Assembly (NCBI GenBank): GCA_022577435.1
Contig: JAKOON010000014.1
Coordinates: 46,001-110,000 of the forward strand
Length of the DNA stretch: 64,000 nucleotides
From: Embiotoca jacksoni
Lineage: Eukaryota > Chordata > Actinopteri > Embiotocidae
Reading direction: 5' to 3'
Position numbers and translations under genes: made by a program. The notes below the pieces were generated by a model. The model did no database searches, had not been told where the DNA came from, and saw only the letters and a list, made by a program, of their open reading frames with translations. Numbering within the stretch: position 1 is the first letter of the stretch; every line of letters begins with the position of its first letter. Positions 1 through 18,100 of this stretch are shown one piece after another.

Positions 1-3000
1 TCATGTTATAGACGACATGATATAGTATGACTTTATATCATATTTTAGGCAACATGCTATAGTATGACTTTATATCATATAATAGACGACATGCTATAGT
101 GTGACTTTATATCATATTACAGACGACATGCTATAGTGTGACTTTATATCATATTTTAGACGACATGCTATGGTATGACTTTATATCATGTTATAGACGA
201 CATGCTATAGTGTGACTTTATATCATATTATAGACGACATTCTATAGTATGACTTTACATCATGTTATAGGCGACATGCTATAGTGTGAATTTATATCAT
301 ATTATAGACATGCTATAGTATGACTTTATATCATGTTATAGACGACATGCTATAGTGTGACTTTATATCATGTTATAGACGACATGCTATAGTATGACTT
401 TATATCATGTTATAGACGACATGCTATAGTGTGACTTTATATCATATTGCAGACGACATGCTATAGCATGACTATATCATATTATAGACGACATGCTATA
501 GTATGACTTCATTTCATATTATAGACGACATGCTATAGTATGACTATATCATATTATAGACGACATGCTATAGTGTGACTTTATATCATGTTATAGACGA
601 CATGCTATAGTGTGACTATATCATATTATAGACGAGATGCTATAGTATGACTTTATATCATGTTATAGACGACATGCTATAGAATGACTTTATATCATAT
701 TTTAGACGACATGCTATAGTATGACTTTATATCATATTATAGACGACATGCTATAGTATGACTTTATATCATATTGCAGACGACATGCTATAGCATGACT
801 ATATCATATTATAGACGACATGCTATAGTATGACTTCATTTCATATTATAGACGACATGCTATAGTATGACTATATCATATTATAGACGACATGCTATAG
901 TGTGACTTTATATCATGCTATAGACGACATGCTATAGTGTGACTATATCATATTATAGACGAGATGCTATAGTATGACTTTATATCATTTTATAGACGAC
1001 ATGCTATAGTATGACTTTATATCATCTTTTAGACGACATTCTATAGTATGACTTTATATCATATTACAGACGACATGCTATAGTGTGACTTTATATCATA
1101 TTTTAGACGACATGCTATAGTGTGACTTTATATCATATTACAGACGACATGCTATAGTGTGACTTTATATCATATTTTAGACGACATGCTATAGTGTGAC
1201 TTTATATCATATTTTAGACGACATGCTATAGTATGACTTTATATCATATTATAGAAAACATGCTATAGTATGACTTTATATCGTATTATAGACGACATGC
1301 TATTGTATGACTTTATTTCATATTATAGACGACATGCTATAGTGTGACTATATCATATTATAGACGACATGCTATAGTATGACTTTATATCATGTTATAG
1401 ACGACATGATATAGTATGACTTTATATCATATTTTAGACGACATGCTATAGTATGACTTTATATCATATTTTAGACGACATGCTATAGTATGACTTTATA
1501 TCATATTGCAGACGACATGCTATAGCATGACTATATCATATTATAGACGACATGCTATAGTATGACTTTATTTCATATTATAGACGACATGCTATAGTAT
1601 GACTATATCATATTATAGACGACATGCTATAGCATAAATTTATATCATATTTTAGACGACATGCTATAGTATGACTTTATATCATATTGCAGACGACATG
1701 CTATAGCATGACTTTATATCATATTATAGACGACATGCTATAGAATGACTTCATTTCATATTATAAACGACATGCTATAGTATGACTATATCATATTATA
1801 GACGACATGCTATAGTATGACTTTATATCATGTTATAGACGACATGCTATAGAATGACTTTATATCATATTTTAGACGACATGCTATAGTATGACTTTAT
1901 ATCATATTACAGACGACATGTTATAGTGTGACTTTATATCATATTTTAGACGACATGCTATAGTGTGACTTTATATCATATTTTAGACGACATGCTATAG
2001 TATGACTTTATATCATATTATAGACGACATGCTATAGTTTGACTTTATATCATATTGCAGACGACATGCTATAGCATGACTATATCATATTATAGACGAG
2101 ATGCTATAGTATGACTTTATATCATGTTATAGACGACATGCTATAGCATGACTATATCATATTATAGACGAGATGCTATAGTATGACTTTATATCATGTT
2201 ATAGACGACATGCTATAGAATGACTTTATATCATATTTTAGACGACATGCTATAGTATGACTTTATATCATATTACAGACGACATGTTATAGTGTGACTT
2301 TATATCATATTTTAGACGACATGCTATAGTGTGACTTTATATCATATTTTAGACGACATGCTATAGTATGACTTTATATCATATTATAGACGACATGCTA
2401 TAGTTTGACTTCATTTCATATTATAGACGACATGCTATAGTATGACTATATCATATTATAGACGACATGCTATAGTGTGACTTTATATCATGTTATAGAC
2501 GACATGCTATAGTGTGACTATATCATATTATAGACGAGATGCTATAGTATGACTTTATATCATGTTATAGACGACATGATATAGTATGACTTTATATCAT
2601 ATTTTAGGCAACATGCTATAGTATGACTTTATATCATATAATAGACGACATGCTATAGTGTGACTTTATATCATATTACAGACGACATGCTATAGTGTGA
2701 CTTTATATCATATTTTAGACGACATGCTATGGTATGACTTTATATCATGTTATAGACGACATGCTATAGTGTGACTTTATATCATATTATAGACGACATT
2801 CTATAGTATGACTTTACATCATGTTATAGGCGACATGCTATAGTGTGAATTTATATCATATTATAGACATGCTATAGTATGACTTTATATCATGTTATAG
2901 ACGACATGCTATAGTGTGACTTTATATCATGTTATAGACGACATGCTATGGTATGACTTTATATCATGTTATAGACGACATGCTATAGTGTGACTTTATA

Positions 3001-3880
3001 TCATATTGCAGACGACATGCTATAGCATGACTATATCATATTATAGACGACATGCTATAGTATGACTTCATTTCATATTATAGACGACATGCTATAGTAT
3101 GACTATATCATATTATAGACGACATGCTATAGTGTGACTTTATATCATGTTATAGACGACATGCTATAGTGTGACTATATCATATTATAGACGAGATGCT
3201 ATAGTATGACTTTATATCATGTTATAGACGACATGCTATAGAATGACTTTATATCATATTTTAGACGACATGCTATAGTATGACTTTATATCATATTATA
3301 GACGACATGCTATAGTATGACTTTATATCATATTGCAGACGACATGCTATAGCATGACTATATCATATTATAGACGACATGCTATAGTATGACTTCATTT
3401 CATATTATAGACGACATGCTATAGTATGACTATATCATATTATAGACGACATGCTATAGTGTGACTTTATATCATGCTATAGACGACATGCTATAGTGTG
3501 ACTATATCATATTATAGACGAGATGCTATAGTATGACTTTATATCATTTTATAGACGACATGCTATAGTATGACTTTATATCATCTTTTAGACGACATTC
3601 TATAGTATGACTTTATATCATATTACAGACGACATGCTATAGTGTGACTTTATATCATATTTTAGACGACATGCTATAGTGTGACTTTATATCATATTAC
3701 AGACGACATGCTATAGTGTGACTTTATATCATATTTTAGACGACATGCTATAGTGTGACTTTATATCATATTTTAGACGACATGCTATAGTATGACTTTA
3801 TATCATATTATAGAAAACATGCTATAGTATGACTTTATATCGTATTATAGACGACATGCTATTGTATGACTTTATTTCAA
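1..3880. repeat. Paired 1.3-kb satellite blocks 2,559 bp apart
   Basis: The block from 1 to about 1,320 recurs at 2,560 to about 3,880 with almost no differences. The rare marker TTTTAGGCAACATGC is at 44 and 2,603, and the rare GACATGCTATTGTATG is at about 1,295 and 3,854, both offset by 2,559 bp. This means no net indel across the block. One visible substitution is CTATGG for CTATAG near 2,947. The second copy ends near 3,880, where the following monomers differ. The pattern indicates a recent segmental duplication inside the array. Confidence 0.85.
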
Positions 3881-6800
3881 ATTATAGACGACATGCTATA
3901 GTATGACTTTATTATCATATTATAGACGACATGCTATAGTATGACTTTATATCATATTATAGACGACATGCTATAGTATGACTATATCATATTATAGACG
4001 ACATGCTATAGTGACTTTATATCATATTATAGACGACATGCTATAGTATGACTTTATATCATGTTATAGACGACATGATATAGTATGACTTTATATCATA
4101 TTTTAGACGACATGCTATAGTATGACTTTATATCATTTTACAGACGACATGCTATAGCATGACTTTATATCATATTTTAGACGACATGCTATAGTGTGAC
4201 TTTATATCATATTGCAGACGACATGCTATAGCATGACTATATCATATTATAGACGACATGCTATAGTATGACTATATCATATTATAGACGACATGCTATA
4301 GTGTGACTTTATATCATGTTATAGACGACATGCTATAGTGTGACTTTAAATCATATTATAGACGACATGCTATAGTATGACTATATCATGTTATAGACGA
4401 CATGCTATAGTGTCACTTTATATCATATTATAGACGACATGCTATAGTATGACTTTATATCATATTATAGACGACATGCTATAGTATGACTATATCATAT
4501 TATAGACGACATGCTATAGTGTGACTATATCATATTATAGACGACATGCTATATATATGACTTTATATCATGTTATAGACGACATGCTATAGCATGACTA
4601 TATCATATTATAGACGACATGCTATAGTATGACTTTATTTCATATTATAGACGACATGCTATAGTATGACTACATCATATTATAGACGACATGCTATAGT
4701 GTGACTTTATATCATGTTATAGACGACATGCTATAGTGTGACTATATCATATTATAGACGAGATGCTATAGTATGACTTTATATCATGTTATAGACGACA
4801 TGATATAGTATGACTTTATATCATATTTTAGGCGACATTCTATAGCATGACTTTATATCATATTATAGACGACATGCTATAGTCTGACTTTATATCATAT
4901 TTTAGACGACATGCTATAGTGTGACTTTATATCATATTATAGACGACATGCTATGGTATGACTTTATATCATGTAATAGACGACATGCTATAGTGCGACT
5001 TTATATCATATTATAGACGACATACTATAGTATGACTTTATATCATGTTATAGGCCACATGCTATAGTGTGACTTTATATCATATTATAGACATGCTATA
5101 GTATGACTTTATATCATATTATAGACGACATGCTATAGTATGACTTTATATCATATTATAGACGACATGCTATAGTGACTTTATATCATATTATAGACGA
5201 CATGCTATATTGTGACTATATCATATTATAGACGACATGCTATAGTATGACTTTATATCATGTCATAGACGACATGATATAGTATGACTTTATATCATAT
5301 TTTAGACGACATGCTATAGTCTGACTTTATATCATATTACAGACGACATGCTATAGAATGACTTTATATCATATTTTAGACGACATGCTATAGTGTGACT
5401 TTATATCATATTGCAGACGACATGCTATAGCATGACTATATCATATTATAGACGACATGCTATAGTATGACTATATCATATTATAGACGACATGCTATAG
5501 TGTGACTTTATATCATGTTATAGATGACATGCTATAGTGTGACTTTAAATCATATTATAGACGACATGCTATAGTATGACTATATCATGTTATAGACGAC
5601 ATGCTATAGTGTCACTTTATATCATATTATAGACGACATGCTATAGTATGACTTTATATCATATTATAGACGACATGCTATAGTATGACTATATCATATT
5701 ATAGACGACATGCTATAGTGTGACTTTATATCATATTATAGACGACATGCTATAGTGTGACTATATCATATTATAGACGACATGCTATATTATGACTTTA
5801 TATCATGTTATAGACGACATGATATAGTATGACTTTATATCATATTTTAGACGACATGCTATAGTATGACTTTATATCATATTACAGACGACATGCTATA
5901 GTATGACTTTATATCATATTTTAGACGACATGCTATAGTATGACTTTATATCATATTGCAGACGACATGCTATAGCATGACTATATCATATTATAGACGA
6001 CATGCTATAGTATGACTTCATTTCATATTATAGACGACATGCTATAGTATGACTATATCATATTATAGACGACATGCTATAGTGTGACTTTATATCATGT
6101 TATAGACGACATGCTATAGTGTGACTATATCATTTTATAGACGAGATGCTATAGTATGACTTTATATCATGTTATAGACGACTTGATATAGTATGACTTT
6201 ATATCATATTTTAAGCGACATGCTATAGTATGACTTTATATCATATTATAGACGACACGCTATAGTATGACTTTATATCATATTTTAGACGACATCCTAT
6301 AGTATGACTTTATATCATATTGCAGACGACATGCTATAGCATGACTATATCATATTATAGACGACATGCTATAGTATGACTTTATTTCATATTATAGACG
6401 ACATGCTATAGTATGACTATATCATAATATAGACGACATGCTATAGTGTGACTTTATATCATGTTATCGACGACATGCTATAGTATGACTATATCATATT
6501 ATAGACGAGATGCTATAGTATGACTTTATATCATATTTTAGACGACATGCTATAGTGTGACTTTATATCATATTATAGACGACATGCTATGGTATGACTT
6601 TATATCATGTTATAGACGACATGCTATAGTGTGACTTTATATCATATTATAGACGACATGCTATAGTATGACTTTATATCATGTCATAGGCGACATGCTA
6701 TAGTGTGACTTTATATCATATTATAGACATGCTATAGTATGACTTTATATCATATTATAGACGACATGCTATAGTATGACTTTATATCATATTATAGACG

Positions 6801-9149
6801 ACATGCTATAGTGACTTTATATCATATTATAGACGACATGCTATATTGTGACTATATCATATTATAGACGACATGCTATAGTATGACTTTATATCATGTT
6901 ATAGACTACATGATATAGTATGACTTTATATCATATTTTAGACGACATGCTATAGTGTGACTTTATATCATATTGCAGACGACATGCTATAGCATGACTA
7001 TGTCATATTATAGACGACATGCTATAGTATGACTATATCATATTATAGACGACATGCTATAGCGTGACTTTATATCATGTTATAGAAGACATGCTGTAGT
7101 GTGACTTTAAATCATATTATAGACGACATGCTATAGTATGACTATATCATGTTATAGACGACATGCTATAGTGTCACTTTATATCATGTTATAGACGACA
7201 TGCTATAGTATGACTTTATATCATATTATAGACGACATGCTATAGTATGACTATATCATATTATAGACGACATGCTATAGTGTGACTTTATATCATATTA
7301 TAGACGACATGCTATAGTGTGACTATATCATATTATAGACGACATGCTATAGTATGACTTTATATCATGTTATAGACGACATGCTATAGTATGACTATAT
7401 CATATTATAGACGACATGCTATAGTGTGACTTTATATCATGTTATAGACGACATGCTATAGTCTGACTTTATATCATATTACAGACGACATGCTATAGAA
7501 TGACTTTATATCATATTTTAGACGACATGCTATAGTGTGACTTTATATCATATTGCAGACGACATGCTATAGCATGACTATATCATATTATAGACGACAT
7601 GCTATAGTATGACTATATCATATTATAGACGACATGCTATAGTGTGACTTTATATCATGTTATAGAAGACATGCTATAGTGTGACTTTAAATCATATTAT
7701 AGACGACATGCTATAGTATGACTATATCATGTTATAGACGACATGCTATAGTGTCACTTTATATCATATTATAGACGACATGCTATAGTATGACTTTATA
7801 TCATATTATAGACGACATGCTATAGTATGACTATATCATATTATAGACGACATGCTATAGTGTGACTTTATATCATATTATAGACGACATGCTATAGTGT
7901 GACTATATCATATTATAGACGACATGCTATAGTATGACTTTATATCATGTTATAGACGACATGCTATAGTATGACTATATCATATTATAGACGACATGCT
8001 ATAGTGTGACTTTATATCATGTTATAGACGACATGCTATAGTCTGACTTTATATCATATTACAGACGACATGCTATAGAATGACTTTATATCATATTTTA
8101 GACGACATGCTATAGTGTGACTTTATATCATATTGCAGACGACATGCTATAGCATGACTATATCATATTATAGACGACATGCTATAGTATGACTATATCA
8201 TATTATAGACGACATGCTATAGTGTGACTTTATATCATGTTATAGAAGACATGCTATAGTGTGACTTTAAATCATATTATAGACGACATGCTATAGTATG
8301 ACTATATCATGTTATAGACGACATGCTATAGTATGACTTTATATCATATTACAGACGACATGCTATAGTATGACTTTATATCATATTTTAGACGACATGC
8401 TATAGTATGACTTTATATCATATTGCAGACGACATGCTATAGCATGACTATATCATATTATAGACGACATGCTATAGTATGACTTCATTTCATATTATAG
8501 ACGACATGCTATAGTATGACTATATCATATTATAGACGACATGCTATAGTGTGACTTTATATCATGTTATAGACGACATGCTATAGTGTGACTATATCAT
8601 TTTATAGACGAGATGCTATAGTATGACTTTATATCATGTTATAGACGACATGATATAGTATGACTTTATATCATATTTTAGGCGACATGCTATAGTATGA
8701 CTTTATATCATATTATAGACGACATGCTATAGTATGACTTTATATCATATTTTAGACGACATCCTATAGTATGACTTTATATCATATTGCAGACGACATG
8801 CTATAGCATGACTATATCATATTATAGACGACATGCTATAGTATGACTTTATTTCATATTATAGACGACATGCTATAGTATGACTATATCATAATATAGA
8901 CGACATGCTATAGTGTGACTTTATATCATGTTATCGACGACATGCTATAGTATGACTATATCATATTATAGACGAGATGCTATAGTATGACTTTATATTA
9001 TATTTTAGACGACATGCTATAGTGTGACTTTATATCATATTATAGACGACATGCTATGGTATGACTTTATATCATGTTATAGACGACATGCTATAGTGTG
9101 ACTTTATATCATATTATAGACGACATGCTATAGTATGACTTTATATCAT

Positions 9150-12100
9150 GTCATAGGCGACATGCTATAGTGTGACTTTATATCATATTATAGACATGCT
9201 ATAGTATGACTTTATATCATATTATAGACGACATGCTATAGTATGACTTTATATCATATTATAGACGACATGCTATAGTATGACTTTATATCATATTATA
9301 GACGACATGCTATAGTATGACTTTATATCATATTATAGACGACATGCTATAGTGACTTTATATCATATTATAGACGACATGCTATATTGTGACTATATCA
9401 TATTATAGACGACATGCTATAGTATGACTTTATATCATGTTATAGACTACATGATATAGTATGACTTTATATCATATTTTAGACGACATGCTATAGTGTG
9501 ACTTTATATCATATTGCAGACGACATGCTATAGCATGACTATGTCATATTATAGACGACATGCTATAGTATGACTATATCATATTATAGACGACATGCTA
9601 TAGCGTGACTTTATATCATGTTATAGAAGACATGCTGTAGTGTGACTTTAAATCATATTATAGACGACATGCTATAGTATGACTATATCATGTTATAGAC
9701 GACATGCTATAGTGTCACTTTATATCATATTATAGACGACATGCTATAGTATGACTTTATATCATATTATAGACGACATGCTATAGTATGACTATATCAT
9801 ATTATAGACGACATGCTATAGTGTGACTTTATATCATATTATAGACGACATGCTATAGTGTGACTATATCATATTATAGACGACATGCTATAGTATGACT
9901 TTATATCATGTTATAGACGACATGCTATAGTATGACTATATCATATTATAGACGACATGCTATAGTGTGACTTTATATCATGTTATAGACGACATGCTAT
10001 AGTGTGACTATATCATATTATAGACGAGATGCTATAGTATGACTTTATATCATGTTATAGACGACATGATATAGTATGACTTTATATCATATTTTAGGCG
10101 ACATGCTATAGTATGACTTTATATCATATTATAGACGACATGCTATAGTATTACTTTATATCATATTATAGACGACATGCTATAGTGTGACTATATCATA
10201 TTATAGACGACATGCTATAGTATGACTTTATATCATGTTATAGACGACATGATATAGTATGACTTTATATCATATTTTAGACGACATGCTATAGTATGAC
10301 TTTATATCATATTACAGACGACATGCTATAGTATGACTTTATATCATATTTTAGACGACATGCTATAGTGTGACTTTATATCATATTGCAGACGACATGC
10401 TATAGCATGACTATGTCATATTATAGACGACATGCTATAGTATGACTATATCATATTATAGACGACATGCTATAGCGTGACTTTATATCATGTTATAGAA
10501 GACATGCTGTAGTGTGACTTTAAATCATATTATAGACGACATGCTATAGTATGACTATATCATGTTATAGACGACATGCTATAGTGTCACTTTATATCAT
10601 ATTATAGACGACATGCTATAGTATGACTTTATATCATATTATAGACGACATGCTATAGTATGACTATATCATATTATAGACGACATGCTATAGTGTGACT
10701 TTATATCATATTATAGACGACATGCTATAGTGTGACTATATCATATTATAGACGACATGCTATAGTATGACTTTATATCATGTTATAGACGACATGATAT
10801 AGTATGACTTTATATCATATTTTAGGCGACATGCTATAGTATGACTTTATATCATATTATAGACGACATGCTATAGTATGACTTTATATCATATTATAGA
10901 CGACATGCTATAGTGTGACTATATCATATTATAGACGACATGCTATAGTATGACTTTATATCATGTTATAGACGACATGATATAGTATGACTTTATATCA
11001 TATTTTAGACGACATGCTATAGTATGACTTTATATCATATTACAGACGACATGCTATAGTATGACTTTATATCATATTTTAGACGACATGCTATAGTATG
11101 ACTTTATATCATATTGCAGACGACATGCTATAGCATGACTATATCATATTATAGACGACATGCTATAGTATGACTTTATTTCATGTTATAGACGACATGC
11201 TATAGTATGACTATATCATATTATAGACGACATGCTATAGTGTGACTTTATATCATGTTATAGACGACATGCTATAGTGTGACTATATCATATTATAGAC
11301 GAGATGCTATAGTATGACTTTATATCATGTTATAGACGACATGATATAGTATGACTTTATATCATATTTTAGGCGACATTCTATAGTATGACTTTATATC
11401 ATATTATAGACGACATGCTATAGTGTGACTTTATATCATATTATAGACGACATGCTATAGTATGACTTTATATCATGTCATAGGCGACATGCTATAGTGT
11501 GACTTTATATCATATTATAGACATGCTATAGTATGACTTTATATCATATTATAGACGACATGCTATAGTATGACTTTATATCATATTATAGACGACATGC
11601 TATAGTGACTTTATATCATATTATAGACGACATGCTATATTGTGACTATATCATATTATAGACGACATGCTATAGTATGACTTTATATCATGTTATAGAC
11701 TACATGATATAGTATGACTTTATATCATATTTTAGACGACATGCTATAGTGTGACTTTATATCATATTGCAGACGACATGCTATAGCATGACTATGTCAT
11801 ATTATAGACGACATGCTATAGTATGACTATATCATATTATAGACGACATGCTATAGCGTGACTTTATATCATGTTATAGAAGACATGCTGTAGTGTGACT
11901 TTAAATCATATTATAGACGACATGCTATAGTATGACTATATCATGTTATAGACGACATGCTATAGTGTCACTTTATATCATATTATAGACGACATGCTAT
12001 AGTATGACTTTATATCATATTATAGACGACATGCTATAGTATGACTATATCATATTATAGACGACATGCTATAGTGTGACTTTATATCATATTATAGACG

Positions 12101-15100
12101 ACATGCTATAGTGTGACTATATCATATTATAGACGACATGCTATAGTATGACTTTATATCATGTTATAGACGACATGCTATAGTATGACTATATCATATT
12201 ATAGACGACATGCTATAGTGTGACTTTATATCATGTTATAGACGACATGCTATAGTGTGACTATATCATATTATAGACGAGATGCTATAGTATGACTTTA
12301 TATCATGTTATAGACGACATGATATAGTATGACTTTATATCATATTTTAGGCGACATGCTATAGTATGACTTTATATCATATTATAGACGACATGCTATA
12401 GTATTACTTTATATCATATTATAGACGACATGCTATAGTGTGACTATATCATATTATAGACGACATGCTATAGTATGACTTTATATCATGTTATAGACGA
12501 CATGATATAGTATGACTTTATATCATATTTTAGACGACATGCTATAGTATGACTTTATATCATATTACAGACGACATGCTATAGTATGACTTTATATCAT
12601 ATTTTAGACGACATGCTATAGTGTGACTTTATATCATATTGCAGACGACATGCTATAGCATGACTATGTCATATTATAGACGACATGCTATAGTATGACT
12701 ATATCATATTATAGACGACATGCTATAGCGTGACTTTATATCATGTTATAGAAGACATGCTGTAGTGTGACTTTAAATCATATTATAGACGACATGCTAT
12801 AGTATGACTATATCATGTTATAGACGACATGCTATAGTGTCACTTTATATCATATTATAGACGACATGCTATAGTATGACTTTATATCATATTATAGACG
12901 ACATGCTATAGTATGACTATATCATATTATAGACGACATGCTATAGTGTGACTTTATATCATATTATAGACGACATGCTATAGTGTGACTATATCATATT
13001 ATAGACGACATGCTATAGTATGACTTTATATCATGTTATAGACGACATGATATAGTATGACTTTATATCATATTTTAGGCGACATGCTATAGTATGACTT
13101 TATATCATATTATAGACGACATGCTATAGTATGACTTTATATCATATTATAGACGACATGCTATAGTGTGACTATATCATATTATAGACGACATGCTATA
13201 GTATGACTTTATATCATGTTATAGACGACATGATATAGTATGACTTTATATCATATTTTAGACGACATGCTATAGTATGACTTTATATCATATTACAGAC
13301 GACATGCTATAGTATGACTTTATATCATATTTTAGACGACATGCTATAGTATGACTTTATATCATATTGCAGACGACATGCTATAGCATGACTATATCAT
13401 ATTATAGACGACATGCTATAGTATGACTTTATTTCATGTTATAGACGACATGCTATAGTATGACTATATCATATTATAGACGACATGCTATAGTGTGACT
13501 TTATATCATGTTATAGACGACATGCTATAGTGTGACTATATCATATTATAGACGAGATGCTATAGTATGACTTTATATCATGTTATAGACGACATGATAT
13601 AGTATGACTTTATATCATATTTTAGGCGACATTCTATAGTATGACTTTATATCATATTATAGACGACATGCTATAGTGTGACTTTATATCATATTATAGA
13701 CGACATGCTATAGTATGACTTTATATCATGTCATAGGCGACATGCTATAGTGTGACTTTATATCATATTATAGACATGCTATAGTATGACTTTATATCAT
13801 ATTATAGACGACATGCTATAGTATGACTTTATATCATATTATAGACGACATGCTATAGTGACTTTATATCATATTATAGACGACATGCTATATTGTGACT
13901 ATATCATATTATAGACGACATGCTATAGTATGACTTTATATCATGTTATAGACTACATGATATAGTATGACTTTATATCATATTTTAGACGACATGCTAT
14001 AGTGTGACTTTATATCATATTGCAGACGACATGCTATAGCATGACTATGTCATATTATAGACGACATGCTATAGTATGACTATATCATATTATAGACGAC
14101 ATGCTATAGCGTGACTTTATATCATGTTATAGAAGACATGCTGTAGTGTGACTTTAAATCATATTATAGACGACATGCTATAGTATGACTATATCATGTT
14201 ATAGACGACATGCTATAGTGTCACTTTATATCATATTATAGACGACATGCTATAGTATGACTTTATATCATATTATAGACGACATGCTATAGTATGACTA
14301 TATCATATTATAGACGACATGCTATAGTGTGACTTTATATCATATTATAGACGACATGCTATAGTGTGACTATATCATATTATAGACGACATGCTATAGT
14401 ATGACTTTATATCATGTTATAGACGACATGCTATAGTATGACTATATCATATTATAGACGACATGCTATAGTGTGACTTTATATCATGTTATAGACGACA
14501 TGCTATAGTGTGACTATATCATATTATAGACGAGATGCTATAGTATGACTTTATATCATGTTATAGACGACATGATATAGTATGACTTTATATCATATTT
14601 TAGGCGACATGCTATAGTATGACTTTATATCATATTATAGACGACATGCTATAGTATTACTTTATATCATATTATAGACGACATGCTATAGTGTGACTAT
14701 ATCATATTATAGACGACATGCTATAGTATGACTTTATATCATGTTATAGACGACATGATATAGTATGACTTTATATCATATTTTAGACGACATGCTATAG
14801 TATGACTTTATATCATATTACAGACGACATGCTATAGTATGACTTTATATCATATTTTAGACGACATGCTATAGTGTGACTTTATATCATATTGCAGACG
14901 ACATGCTATAGCATGACTATGTCATATTATAGACGACATGCTATAGTATGACTATATCATATTATAGACGACATGCTATAGCGTGACTTTATATCATGTT
15001 ATAGAAGACATGCTGTAGTGTGACTTTAAATCATATTATAGACGACATGCTATAGTATGACTATATCATGTTATAGACGACATGCTATAGTGTCACTTTA

Positions 15101-18100
15101 TATCATATTATAGACGACATGCTATAGTATGACTTTATATCATATTATAGACGACATGCTATAGTATGACTATATCATATTATAGACGACATGCTATAGT
15201 GTGACTTTATATCATATTATAGACGACATGCTATAGTGTGACTATATCATATTATAGACGACATGCTATAGTATGACTTTATATCATGTTATAGACGACA
15301 TGATATAGTATGACTTTATATCATATTTTAGGCGACATGCTATAGTATGACTTTATATCATATTATAGACGACATGCTATAGTATGACTTTATATCATAT
15401 TATAGACGACATGCTATAGTGTGACTATATCATATTATAGACGACATGCTATAGTATGACTTTATATCATGTTATAGACGACATGATATAGTATGACTTT
15501 ATATCATATTTTAGACGACATGCTATAGTATGACTTTATATCATATTACAGACGACATGCTATAGTATGACTTTATATCATATTTTAGACGACATGCTAT
15601 AGTATGACTTTATATCATATTGCAGACGACATGCTATAGCATGACTATATCATATTATAGACGACATGCTATAGTATGACTTTATTTCATGTTATAGACG
15701 ACATGCTATAGTATGACTATATCATATTATAGACGACATGCTATAGTGTGACTTTATATCATGTTATAGACGACATGCTATAGTGTGACTATATCATATT
15801 ATAGACGAGATGCTATAGTATGACTTTATATCATGTTATAGACGACATGATATAGTATGACTTTATATCATATTTTAGGCGACATTCTATAGTATGACTT
15901 TATATCATATTATAGACGACATGCTATAGTCTGACTTTATATCATATTTTAGACGACATGCTATAGTGTGACTTTATATCATATTATAGACGACATGCTA
16001 TGGTATGACTTTATATCATGTTATAGACGACATGCTATAGTGTGACTTTATATCATATTATAGACGACATGCTATAGTATGACTTTATATCATGTCATAG
16101 GCGACATGCTATAGTGTGACTTTATATCATATTATAGACATGCTATAGTATGACTTTATATCATATTATAGACGACATGCTATAGTATGACTTTATATCA
16201 TATTATAGACGACATGCTATAGTGACTTTATATCATATTATAGACGACATGCTATATTGTGACTATATCATATTATAGACGACATGCTATAGTATGACTT
16301 TATATCATGTTATAGACTACATGATATAGTATGACTTTATATCATATTTTAGACGACATGCTATAGTGTGACTTTATATCATATTGCAAACGACATGCTA
16401 TAGCATGACTATGTCATATTATAGACGACATGCTATAGTATGACTATATCATATTATAGACGACATGCTATAGCGTGACTTTATATCATGTTATAGAAGA
16501 CATGCTGTAGTGTGACTTTAAATCATATTATAGACGACATGCTATAGTATGACTATATCATGTTATAGACGACATGCTATAGTGTCACTTTATATCATAT
16601 TATAGACGACATGCTATAGTATGACTTTATATCATATTATAGACGACATGCTATAGTATGACTATATCATATTATAGACGACATGCTATAGTGTGACTTT
16701 ATATCATATTATAGACGACATGCTATAGTGTGACTATATCATATTATAGACGACATGCTATAGTATGACTTTATATCATGTTATAGACGACATGCTATAG
16801 TATGACTATATCATATTATAGACGACATGCTATAGTGTGACTTTATATCATGTTATAGACGACATGCTATAGTGTGACTATATCATATTATAGACGAGAT
16901 GCTATAGTATGACTTTATATCATGTTATAGACGACATGATATAGTATGACTTTATATCATATTTTAGGCGACATGCTATAGTATGACTTTATATCATATT
17001 ATAGACGACATGCTATAGTATTACTTTATATCATATTATAGACGACATGCTATAGTATGACTATATCATATTATAGACGACATGCTATAGTGTGACTTTA
17101 TATCATGTTATAGACGACATGCTATAGTGTGACTATATCATATTATAGACGAGATGCTATAGTATGACTTTATATCATGTTATAGACGACATGATATAGT
17201 ATGACTTTATATCATATTTTAGGCGACATTCTATAGTATGACTTTATATCATATTATAGACGACATGCTATAGTGTGACTTTATATCATATTATAGACGA
17301 CATGCTATAGTATGACTTTATATCATGTCATAGGCGACATGCTATAGTGTGACTTTATATCATATTATAGACATGCTATAGTATGACTTTATATCATATT
17401 ATAGACGACATGCTATAGTATGACTTTATATCATATTATAGACGACATGCTATAGTGACTTTATATCATATTATAGACGACATGCTATATTGTGACTATA
17501 TCATATTATAGACGACATGCTATAGTATGACTTTATATCATGTTATAGACTACATGATATAGTATGACTTTATATCATATTTTAGACGACATGCTATAGT
17601 GTGACTTTATATCATATTGCAGACGACATGCTATAGCATGACTATGTCATATTATAGACGACATGCTATAGTATGACTATATCATATTATAGACGACATG
17701 CTATAGCGTGACTTTATATCATGTTATAGAAGACATGCTGTAGTGTGACTTTAAATCATATTATAGACGACATGCTATAGTATGACTATATCATGTTATA
17801 GACGACATGCTATAGTGTCACTTTATATCATATTATAGACGACATGCTATAGTATGACTTTATATCATATTATAGACGACATGCTATAGTATGACTATAT
17901 CATATTATAGACGACATGCTATAGTGTGACTTTATATCATATTATAGACGACATGCTATAGTGTGACTATATCATATTATAGACGACATGCTATAGTATG
18001 ACTTTATATCATGTTATAGACGACATGCTATAGTATGACTATATCATATTATAGACGACATGCTATAGTGTGACTTTATATCATGTTATAGACGACATGC

